34,602 bases of DNA from an uncultured Lachnospiraceae bacterium (GTDB lineage: Bacteria; Bacillota; Clostridia; Lachnospirales; Lachnospiraceae), in contig CAKNHF010000032.1 of the NCBI GenBank assembly GCA_930972465.1, forward strand, positions 1-34,602, given 5' to 3'. A program made the position numbers and the translations under genes. The notes beneath the pieces are model-generated. The model searched no databases, was not told the DNA's origin, and saw nothing but the letters and a program-made list of their open reading frames with translations. This document shows positions 24,893-30,447 of the stretch, piece by piece; the first letter of the stretch is position 1, and the number at the start of each line of letters is the position of its first letter.

Positions 24893-24932
24893 CCTGCTGT
24901 TTCACTGTTACAGGTGAAGCAGCAGGCTTTTT
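24893..24932. terminator. bidirectional terminator between the C39-like gene and queT
   Basis: CCTGCTGTTTCAC pairs with GTGAAGCAGCAGG (one G-U) over an 8-nt loop, followed by T5 on the plus strand and preceded by an A-run, which gives U's in the other direction. The queT stop codon lies 17 nt beyond. Confidence 0.9.
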
Positions 24933-24948
24933 ATAACACTCTTATTTT

Positions 24949-25449
24949 TCAGAATGCCTTTCTGAAGATCACATTCCTGTACCTGTTCAATGCTGTATAA
25001 AGAATCATACCCAGTACTCCGCAGGAGATCACTTCTCCGATTCCTACTGTCAGCATCATAAACGGTATCGGCAGCGGTACCTGATATCCGTATCTGAGTA
25101 CGAACGGCACAACGATCACGTTTGCGATGATCGGCGGCAGGGGCGCCAGAAACCGGTTATTATTACGGAGCATCCAGGTAAAGATCGCGCCAATCAGTGT
25201 GGCAAGGCTTCCGAAGATAATGTCCGGCAGGATGCATCCGCCCAGAATATTGCTGAGAAGACAGCCGATGAATAATCCTGGGATTGCAGCAGGGGTAAAT
25301 ACCGGAAGAATGGTTAGTGCCTCGGAAATACGGACCTGAACTTCTCCGTAGCTGAAAGATGCGCCGAGCAGAGTCAGCACGACATAGATTGCGGCAACCA
25401 TGGCCGCCTGCGCCATGAACAGCACAGGATTCTGTTTGATGTTTTTCAT
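24949..25449 (-). CDS. queT: QueT family queuosine-precursor transporter (ECF S component)
   Basis: A 166-aa membrane protein with five to six hydrophobic segments. The family motifs are AAMVAAIYVVLTLL, GEVQVRISEALTILPVFTPAAIPGLFIGC, and LPPIIANVIVVPFVLRYGY. QueT is the substrate-binding subunit of an energy-coupling-factor importer for queuosine precursors such as preQ1. The shared ATPase/EcfT module is not in this window. The start has an AAAGGAG site 9 nt upstream. Its leader of about 115 nt has a riboswitch-like element (next entry), consistent with this function. Confidence 0.92.
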   Translation of the reverse strand: MKNIKQNPVLFMAQAAMVAAIYVVLTLLGASFSYGEVQVRISEALTILPVFTPAAIPGLFIGCLLSNILGGCILPDIIFGSLATLIGAIFTWMLRNNNRFLAPLPPIIANVIVVPFVLRYGYQVPLPIPFMMLTVGIGEVISCGVLGMILYTALNRYRNVIFRKAF

Positions 25450-25457
25450 TTTTCTTT

Positions 25458-25500
25458 CTCCTTTAGTTTTGTTTTACGAGTGGAAGGTCTCGAACACTCG
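25458..25500 (-). promoter_or_regulatory. candidate preQ1 riboswitch in the queT leader
   Basis: Read on the minus strand: stem CGAGTG/CACTCG with a 12-nt loop TTCGAGACCTTC, then the A-rich tail TAAAACAAAACTAAAGGAG, which contains the ribosome site of queT. This is the layout of a class I preQ1 aptamer (hairpin loop starting UUC, tail AAAAAACUAAGGAG, SD within the pseudoknot). The loop differs from the common UUCUAGC form, so it may be a variant, or another preQ1 class. Control would be at translation. The upstream leader (25537-25543, 25555-25560) holds AAGGTCT and AGACC segments able to pair with the loop. Confidence 0.52.
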
Positions 25501-25548
25501 ATTCATTTAACGCCGGGAATCGGCGGCAAGCCCGATAGACCTTGGTTT

Positions 25549-26052
25549 TTATGCGGGTCTGCAACGAGGGATAGTATAGCATGATAAGAGTATGAAATCA
25601 ACCTTTACGCCAAAATTACATTTGAGCAAAATTTTATTCCCTCTTTTCCGGCGGCGAGTCGGGCGAGGGGGATATTTATCATTAGGTTTTAATTTCTCCA
25701 AACGCTCAATATTATCCATTGATAATTTAGTTATTTTTGATGCAGATCCAACAGTTTTTCTTAAAATATCTATATCATTTTCCCCAGTAAGATAAGTAAT
25801 ATCGCATTCAAGAATAGTAGCTATTTGAGAGACGATTTCTAAATTGGGTACACGTACATTGACAGTACACGCAGATTCATAACTTTGTAAGGTTCTAGGC
25901 GTTATTCCTAATTTTTCCGCAAGTTGTTCTTGTGTTATACCTCTTTTTTCTCTTGCATGTTTCAAGCGTTCTGCAAATATGTTGGAAAATTCATTGGAAC
26001 ACTTACTCTTATTTCCTTTTTTATTTGTGACTGTATTTGCGCGTGTTTTCAA
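25549..26052 (-). CDS. XRE-family repressor, C-terminus fused to foreign sequence
   Basis: A 167-aa protein with one HTH_3 domain (about residues 27-90): FAERLKHAREKRGITQEQLAEKLGITPRTLQSYE and a conserved PNLEIVSQIATILECDITYLTGE. It is a phage-type cI-like repressor. The TTG at 26052 is chosen as start because GGAGG lies 8 nt before it. The final 20 or so residues are read from the queT promoter and leader, so the natural C-terminus was probably replaced when the left end of the island was formed. It is divergent from the excisionase-like gene, with a palindromic operator candidate between them. Confidence 0.75.
   Translation of the reverse strand: MKTRANTVTNKKGNKSKCSNEFSNIFAERLKHAREKRGITQEQLAEKLGITPRTLQSYESACTVNVRVPNLEIVSQIATILECDITYLTGENDIDILRKTVGSASKITKLSMDNIERLEKLKPNDKYPPRPTRRRKRGNKILLKCNFGVKVDFILLSCYTIPRCRPA
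25573..25601 (-). promoter_or_regulatory. sigma-A promoter of queT
   Basis: Minus strand TTGATT, 17-nt spacer, TATACT, with a predicted start near 25566 and a leader of about 115 nt before the queT ATG. The promoter overlaps the 3' end of the XRE reading frame at 25549-26052, marking the left limit of the AT-rich island. Confidence 0.75.
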
Positions 26053-26080
26053 ATATAAAACCTCCAAATACTTGCTTTAT

Positions 26081-26106
26081 ATAACCGTGTACGTTCGTCT
26101 GGTTAT
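26081..26106. promoter_or_regulatory. candidate repressor operator
   Basis: ATAACC and GGTTAT form a perfect inverted repeat separated by 14 nt, in the 131-nt divergent region between the XRE repressor and the excisionase-like gene. This is where a phage-like repressor would bind. No binding has been shown. Confidence 0.4.
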
Positions 26107-26183
26107 CGTGTGCCATATAAACAGAGACAAGGCAATGCGCAATGTACTTGACGAAACATTAAAAACTGGAAGGAGATTATTTG

Positions 26184-26381
26184 ATGAATTTTACCACAAA
26201 AAGCAAATTTACAGATCAGAATTTGTTGGTCAATACTGAAAATTTACAGAAACTATTACAGTGTGGAAGAGTAACAGCCATTGAGATAGGTACGGGGACT
26301 GAAGCGAGAGTTCAGATTGGTAGGCGCGTTCTTTGGAATGTTGACAAAGTGAGAAAGTATCTTGAACACATTTCGGAGTAA
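26184..26381 (+). CDS. excisionase-like small DNA-binding protein
   Basis: A 65-aa protein with the pattern of Tn916-Xis/MerR-like winged helix proteins: LLVNTENLQKLLQCGRVTAIEIG, then RVQIGRRVLWNVDKVRKYLEHIS, i.e. helix, turn, strand, helix. The ATG at 26184 follows AAGGAG at 8 nt; a TTG at 26181 is alternative. It is divergent from the repressor, a layout typical of phage or integrative-element control regions. No integrase gene was found nearby, so it may be a remnant, or it may serve as a general regulator. Confidence 0.65.
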   Translation: MNFTTKSKFTDQNLLVNTENLQKLLQCGRVTAIEIGTGTEARVQIGRRVLWNVDKVRKYLEHISE

Positions 26382-26384
26382 ATT

Positions 26385-26609
26385 ATGCAAGAGGATTTTG
26401 AGAATATAGGAATAAACGTAAAGATAGAAGATGTTGCCTTCTTTAACAATGTTGTTGTTCAAGATAAATCAAGCTGAGTGAGACAACCGGATTTGTATGC
26501 GGCTTATATAGATTATTGCAAGCAAGAAGAACGGATTTCTCTAGGGAAAACAGCATTTTTCAATCGCAGAGCAGGCGACAGAGATAGACACAAAACAATT
26601 ACTGGATAA
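26385..26609 (+). pseudogene. remnant of a phage/plasmid-type primase or replication gene
   Basis: A frame starting with ATG at 26385 (30 codons, MQEDFENIGINVKIEDVAFF) stops at TGA 26475-26477. The same frame continues at once with VRQPDLYAAYIDYCKQEER and AFFNRRAGDRDRHKTITG up to 26609. The second part resembles the C-terminal winged-helix tail of P4/D5-type phage primases (LYxAYxxYC...). That reading is by eye and moderate at best. The body of the enzyme is missing, so a large internal deletion has probably occurred. Confidence 0.45.
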
Positions 26610-26658
26610 ACTTCCAGATTGATATGTTTGGCTGATAATTTGGCTAAGAGCAAAAACA

Positions 26659-26817
26659 ATGTTTAACAAACGCTGTATTTTCGGGGAGTGTGGAAGAAAT
26701 CCACCTAAATATATTGTAAAGGTGACAGCAGAACCGTCGGATTTCCAAACGGTGGCGGGGGGGGTTCGTGCGACTCCGCAAACAGATAGTGACGTTCAGA
26801 AGTACCCTGGAAAATAA
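26659..26817 (+). CDS. small uncertain ORF with a G8 run, 52 aa
   Basis: An open frame of 52 codons beginning MFNKRCIFGECGRNPPKYIV, with two cysteines near the start. There is no clear ribosome site and no recognised family. Eight consecutive G at 26757-26764 encode part of TVAGGVRAT and could be prone to slippage. It might be a fragment of a degraded gene. It lies in the otherwise empty stretch between the primase remnant and the gene at 26850. Confidence 0.3.
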   Translation: MFNKRCIFGECGRNPPKYIVKVTAEPSDFQTVAGGVRATPQTDSDVQKYPGK

Positions 26818-26849
26818 AAAAATTTTATCAAAAAAGGAGAATTAAAGAA

Positions 26850-27731
26850 ATGACAGAAACAGTTTTCAAAACCGCAAAAAGCAGTATTGCAGTTTTTCGC
26901 CAGATGATTGACCAAGCGAACAAGGAACATGAAACTGTACTGAAAAATTTGAAAAATAATTACATCGGGGATATGTTTGTTAAGATGAAAGACAACGAGA
27001 ACTCCGAACACAGGCAGAGGACGGACACTTTAAGAAATGCCGCTTATAATGAGATTTGCGGCAATATAAAGGCAGTCCGTGAGCAGATTTCTGCCAAAGC
27101 TAAAAAAAGAGAGTTTAAAGCACTTGACGAACTTTCTTCTTTATCTGTCCTTAAACTGTCACAGTCTGAATTTGATTTGATTGTGGAAATGTACGCAAAT
27201 AACAATTACTGGAATATGAAAAAGTTGCAGGAGATTGCAACGGAGCAGGGATTGAACACAAGTTTTGAGTTTGCGCCAATGGATCAGCAGTTGAGCGCAC
27301 TTGATGAACTGTAAGAACATTGTCGGTTATTTATCTTTGGTACAGATACGGAAGCCGGAGAAACCTATAATAAATGGGGGCATAATCAGCAGTCTTCTGG
27401 CTATGGCGATACATCTAAGGGGAACAGCTACGAGCAACTTCTTTTAACGTCTGATGCTGAGTTTGAGCGTCTCGAAAATGAGTATATGGCGAAAAATCCG
27501 CTTTTCTCTGAGGATGATTTTGTGGCTGATACTATCCGGGGCATGAGTTCCATAGAGGGAACAATGAAACAGCTTCACTATTTGAATAATAAAATGAAGA
27601 ACATGACAGCGGAGCAGAAAAGCGAGATTGTCAACCGCTTATCTATGAGCAAGTTGGAAGATATGCGGCTTGTAGGACAGTTGTGCGATTATGAAAGTAT
27701 AAAAACCATTGAAAACGGGGAGGAAAATTAA
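26850..27731 (+). pseudogene. phage/element gene split by an in-frame stop
   Basis: The first part (26850-27314, 154 aa, ribosome site AAGGAG) is a helical, charged protein beginning MTETVFKTAKSSIAVFRQMI and ends with TAA. The same frame continues open without a start codon: LFIFGTDTEAGETYNKWGHNQQ and on to 27731, through MAKNPLFSEDDFVADTIRGMSS. An ATG at 27486 has no ribosome site. The simplest reading is one gene of about 290 codons broken by a nonsense change or a small deletion around 27312. The family was not recognised; the content suggests a phage or ICE accessory protein. Confidence 0.5.
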
Positions 27732-27991
27732 ATGGGTGTATTGGTCTTAAAAATTATCGGGAAAAATGAATATTGTGAGTGAGCAGAAACGGAAAGCCTT
27801 ATCAATTAGTGACTCTTGAACTGGATTTTGAGGGAACAAAGGTAAAAATAAAGACTTTTGAAAAAGATGCAGAGGTGGGCGATTTCGCACAGGTTTCTAT
27901 TGGAACAAGAAAAAATGTTTATGGGGCGGAATTGGCAGTTGTTGTTGATAAAATAATTCCGGCCAACGAGATTGAGGATAACTGGAAATAA
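27732..27991 (+). pseudogene. small element gene with apparent frameshift
   Basis: ATG 27732 has a good ribosome site (AGGAAAA) and encodes MGVLVLKIIGKNEYCE before TGA at 27780-27782. From 27779 another frame gives SRNGKPYQLVTLELDFEGT and KIKTFEKDAEVGDFAQVSI to the stop at 27991. Joined by a shift of one frame near 27778 they make one continuous beta-rich protein of about 86 aa. The second frame alone has only a GTG without a ribosome site. The family is unknown. It follows the preceding broken gene directly (gap zero). Confidence 0.5.
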
Positions 27992-27996
27992 TTAAA

Positions 27997-28025
27997 TTGC
28001 CTGCCTTAGCCAGATGTGCTATACT
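27997..28025 (+). promoter_or_regulatory. promoter of the type I toxin
   Basis: TTGCCT, 17-nt spacer, TATACT with a TGC extension. Predicted start near 28032, about 84 nt before the toxin start codon. Confidence 0.78.
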
Positions 28026-28056
28026 ATCTGCACGGAAAGTCAGAGCACATAAAGGC

Positions 28057-28107
28057 GGCCTACCCTCCAGTTGGAGGGGCTAACCCTCCAGACGAAAGAA
28101 AGGAGGG
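28057..28107 (+). promoter_or_regulatory. structured toxin leader sequestering the ribosome site
   Basis: CCCTCC occurs at 28063-28068 and 28084-28089; GGAGGG at 28073-28078 and again as the ribosome site at 28102-28107. The second CCCTCC can pair with the ribosome site (12-nt loop) while the first pair forms its own hairpin. In addition CGGCCTACCCTC (28056-28067) can pair with GGGGGTAGGCCG (28264-28275) near the mRNA 3' end. Such 5'-3' closure keeps many type I toxin mRNAs untranslated. Confidence 0.65.
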
Positions 28108-28115
28108 CGATGCCG

Positions 28116-28208
28116 ATGAACGTTACATACTCGGATTTAATCCAGTTGATGATATTCATTGTCGCTCTTGTTGGTCTTTGTTATGAGATCTTCAAGGGAA
28201 AGAAGTAG
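28116..28208 (+). CDS. type I toxin, small hydrophobic (holin-like) peptide, 30 aa
   Basis: A 30-residue peptide: a hydrophilic start (MNVTYSDL), one membrane helix from about residue 8 to 23, and a basic tail ending KGKK. This is the pattern of small membrane toxins of type I systems (Fst/TxpA/'holin-like toxin' class). An AGGAGG site lies 9 nt upstream; an ATG at 28110 in the same frame is also possible. Transcription from the promoter at 27997 and the antisense RNA read from 28300 downwards complete the module. It probably depolarises or damages the membrane when expressed without antitoxin. Confidence 0.82.
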   Translation: MNVTYSDLIQLMIFIVALVGLCYEIFKGKK

Positions 28209-28300
28209 CCGCCCACTACTGCCAATAGTGAACGGCTGTGTAAAACAGTTATCGTAATTATTTGGGGGTAGGCCGTGTGTTTCCGGCTTTCCCTTTTTCT
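28209..28300 (-). ncRNA. predicted antisense antitoxin RNA
   Basis: A minus-strand promoter at 28307-28335 would start an RNA near 28300 that runs into the 3' region of the toxin mRNA. It covers GGGGGTAGGCC, used in the mRNA's own long-range pairing, and the AGCCG...CGGCT hairpin next to the toxin stop codon (28207-28234), which could act as terminator. The convergent overlap is the usual layout of Firmicutes type I antitoxins. The exact 3' end cannot be read. Confidence 0.55.
28272..28298 (+). terminator. toxin mRNA terminator
   Basis: GCCG and CGGC form a short stem around TGTGTTTC, followed by TTTCCCTTTTT. It lies about 63 nt after the toxin stop and would end the transcript after the region overlapping the antisense RNA. 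Confidence 0.5.
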
Positions 28301-28306
28301 AGTATC

Positions 28307-28335
28307 AATATAGCATATCCCGAATCGGCTTTCAA
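28307..28335 (-). promoter_or_regulatory. promoter of the antisense antitoxin RNA
   Basis: Minus strand TTGAAA, 17-nt spacer, TATATT, both close to consensus. It overlaps the last codons of the XRE gene at 28332-28550 and faces the toxin gene. Confidence 0.7.
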
Positions 28336-28550
28336 GACTTATCTTCCTTATCAGGCACATATTCCAAAATATCGGAAATAGTACAGTTAAAAACTTTACA
28401 CAAGTTATTAAGCATATCCTTGTCAAGCCTCTGGATGCTTTCATCATACAAAGCACCAACAGTATTAGGGCGAATGTGGGCAGCTTCAGCAAGTTGTTTT
28501 TTATTCATTTTATGTTTTCCGAGTAAATCAGACACCTTAATTTTTATCAA
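28332..28550 (-). CDS. small XRE-family regulator, 72 aa
   Basis: A Cro/cI-type HTH protein of 72 residues made mostly of the DNA-binding domain: KVSDLLGKHKMNKKQLAEAAHIRPNTVGALYDE, then LDKDMLNNLCKVFNCTISDILEYVP. The start is TTG at 28550 with an AGGAGG site 8 nt upstream. It stands at the right end of the AT-rich island beside the toxin-antitoxin module, and its last codons contain the antitoxin promoter. It may control its own transcription; there is no evidence that it is the antitoxin. Confidence 0.8.
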   Translation of the reverse strand: MIKIKVSDLLGKHKMNKKQLAEAAHIRPNTVGALYDESIQRLDKDMLNNLCKVFNCTISDILEYVPDKEDKS

Positions 28551-28640
28551 TTGTTATACCTCCTAATTAACAAATGCTATACGGTTAGAGAAATTAAAAG
28601 TCAATTAGAAATAGATAATATCTTTAAACGATATTAACAA

Positions 28641-28680
28641 ATAACTTTAAACAATGTAAAATAACTATAAACGACTATGG
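28641..28680. repeat. AT-rich 20-bp direct repeats at the right edge of the island
   Basis: ATAACTTTAAAC (28641) and ATAACTATAAAC (28661) recur at exactly 20 bp, and a third related ATCTTTAAACGAT begins at about 28620, 21-23 bp earlier. They end within a few bases of where the GH31 sequence starts. Such repeats may be arm sites for a lost integrase or excisionase, or regulator sites. Their function is unproven. Confidence 0.4.
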
Positions 28681-30361
28681 ATTCGGGGAACGGTATAATC
28701 AGATTGACCAGCGGGGCAATGTGGTGGACGTGTATGTGTATAACCAGTATAAGGACCAGGGGATCCGGACCTATATTCCCATGCCGTATTTCTTAAGCTC
28801 CGGCGGATACGGAGTCTGGCTGTATACAGACCGCTACACAGAGTTTGACATGTGCAGCGGCGGCAGGACATACTGGCAGGCGGAAGTACAGGCGGAGGAG
28901 TTGTCCTGGTACTGCTTTGCCGGAACGCCAAAAGAGATGATCAGCCAGTTCACCGCGGTTTCCGGAAGACCGGCGATGCTGCCGGAGTGGGCGTTCGGAC
29001 CCTGGATGTCCAGCAACAACTGGGACAGTGAGGCGGAAGTGAGGAAGCAGGTAGAACTGACGAAGAAGTATGATATCCCGTCAACGGTCCTTGTGATCGA
29101 AGCCTGGAGCGATGAGGCGACGTACTATATCTTTAACGACGCAGTGTATAAGGAAAACAGCGGAGAAAAAGGATTCTCCTATGACGAGTTCGATTTCCCT
29201 GAATGGGGCAGATGGCCGGACCCGAAAGGGATGGTGGAATACCTCCATGAAAACGGGCTGAAATGCATCCTGTGGCAGATTCCGATCGTCAAGTATATCA
29301 ATTCTCTCCATCATCTTCAGAAAGACCGGGACGAGGAGTATGCGCTGGAACATGGATTCTGCGCGAAGAAGAAAGACGGGACTCCCTACCGTATGCCGGA
29401 GGGATGGTTCACGGACAGTCTTCTCGTGGACTTCACGGACAGGGGCGCAGCGGACTGGTATATGGACAAGCGGAAATACCTGGTGGAGGATGTGAAGATC
29501 GACGGGTTCAAGACCGACGGCGGAGAGTTTGTCTTCGGGGACGATGTACAGTTTTCAGACGGGCGCACCGGCAGGGAGATGCGCAATGCATATCCCAATC
29601 TCTATATAGGCGAGCACTACCGCTATATTCACGAAAAGAGAGACGGGATCGTGTTCAGCCGGGCTGGATATACCGGAGCGGCAGCCATGCCGGCACACTG
29701 GGCCGGCGACGAGAGGTCAACATTTTCAGCATTCAAAAGAAATCTGTGTGCAGGGCTGAACGCCGGGATCTCGGGTATTCCATTCTGGGGATGGGACCTT
29801 GCCGGATTCAGCGGAGAGATTCCCAGCGCGGAACTGTATGCGCGGTCAGCTTCCATGGCGGCATTCTGCCCGATCATGCAGTACCATGCGGAGAGTAAGG
29901 CGGAGTTCAACCAGGACAGGACGCCGTGGAATATAGCAGAGAGAAGAAACGCTCCCTGGGTGATCGACGTGTATCGGTATTATGCGAAACTCCGCATGGC
30001 GATGCTCCCGTATATTACAGAACAGGCAGAGAAATGTGTGGAGACCGGCGTTCCCATGATGCGCGCCCTGTGGGTGGAATTCCCGGAGGACAGAAAAGCG
30101 GGAGAGATCTTTGACCAGTATATGTTCGGCGATGACCTGATGGCGGCGCCTGTCGTAGAAGAGGGCAGGACAGAACGAGAAGTCTATGTTCCCGAGGGAG
30201 AGTGGAGAAATATTTTTACAGGAGAAGTCTTCTGTGGAGGGAAAACTTACACAATGAAAGCGGATGTGGGTGAGATCATCGTACTGCAGCGGAGCGGATC
30301 TGACTGGAAGATCAGGACGGAAGGCGAATTCCTCTTTGAGAAGACAGCTGAGAGTGCATAG
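28676..30361 (+). pseudogene. GH31 alpha-glucosidase/xylosidase, 5' truncated
   Basis: The GH31 frame is open from 28628, but recognisable sequence begins at YGFGERYNQIDQRGN (28676), which lies well inside the normal protein, after the N-terminal beta-sandwich. No ATG or ribosome site precedes it; the first usable start, GTG 28721, has none. From there about 560 codons run intact. Catalytic motifs are GFKTDGGE (nucleophile Asp) and HWAGDERST (acid/base Asp); LWVEFPEDRKA is the usual C-terminal segment. The truncated enzyme may not fold. The 5' loss coincides with the edge of the AT-rich island. Downstream is a GH13 enzyme (86-nt gap), so both belonged to one alpha-glucoside locus. Confidence 0.85.
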
Positions 30362-30447
30362 AGAAATCTGTTTTGCAGGTGAAGAGGAACGGGCAGAAAG
30401 CTCTGGTTCAGAAAAGAAAAAGACAGTGAGATAAGGAGGAAATACAG

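Larger units (their letters stand above)
25602..28675. mobile_element. decayed AT-rich mobile-element remnant
   Basis: The stretch from about 25602 to 28675 is visibly AT-rich compared with both flanks. It contains divergent repressor and excisionase-like genes, broken replication or phage-like genes, a type I toxin-antitoxin module and a second XRE regulator. No integrase, transposase or relaxase is seen. Left limit: the XRE frame runs into the queT promoter. Right limit: the GH31 frame begins abruptly at 28676 in the middle of its conserved sequence. The 5' part of the GH31 gene is not on the other side, so integration was followed by deletion or rearrangement. Limits are approximate. Confidence 0.6.

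Noticed and set aside
26382-28675. Conjugation or integrase genes in the AT-rich island
   Set aside because: No relaxase, VirD4/FtsK-like or recombinase sequence could be seen in any frame, so the island is described only as a remnant.
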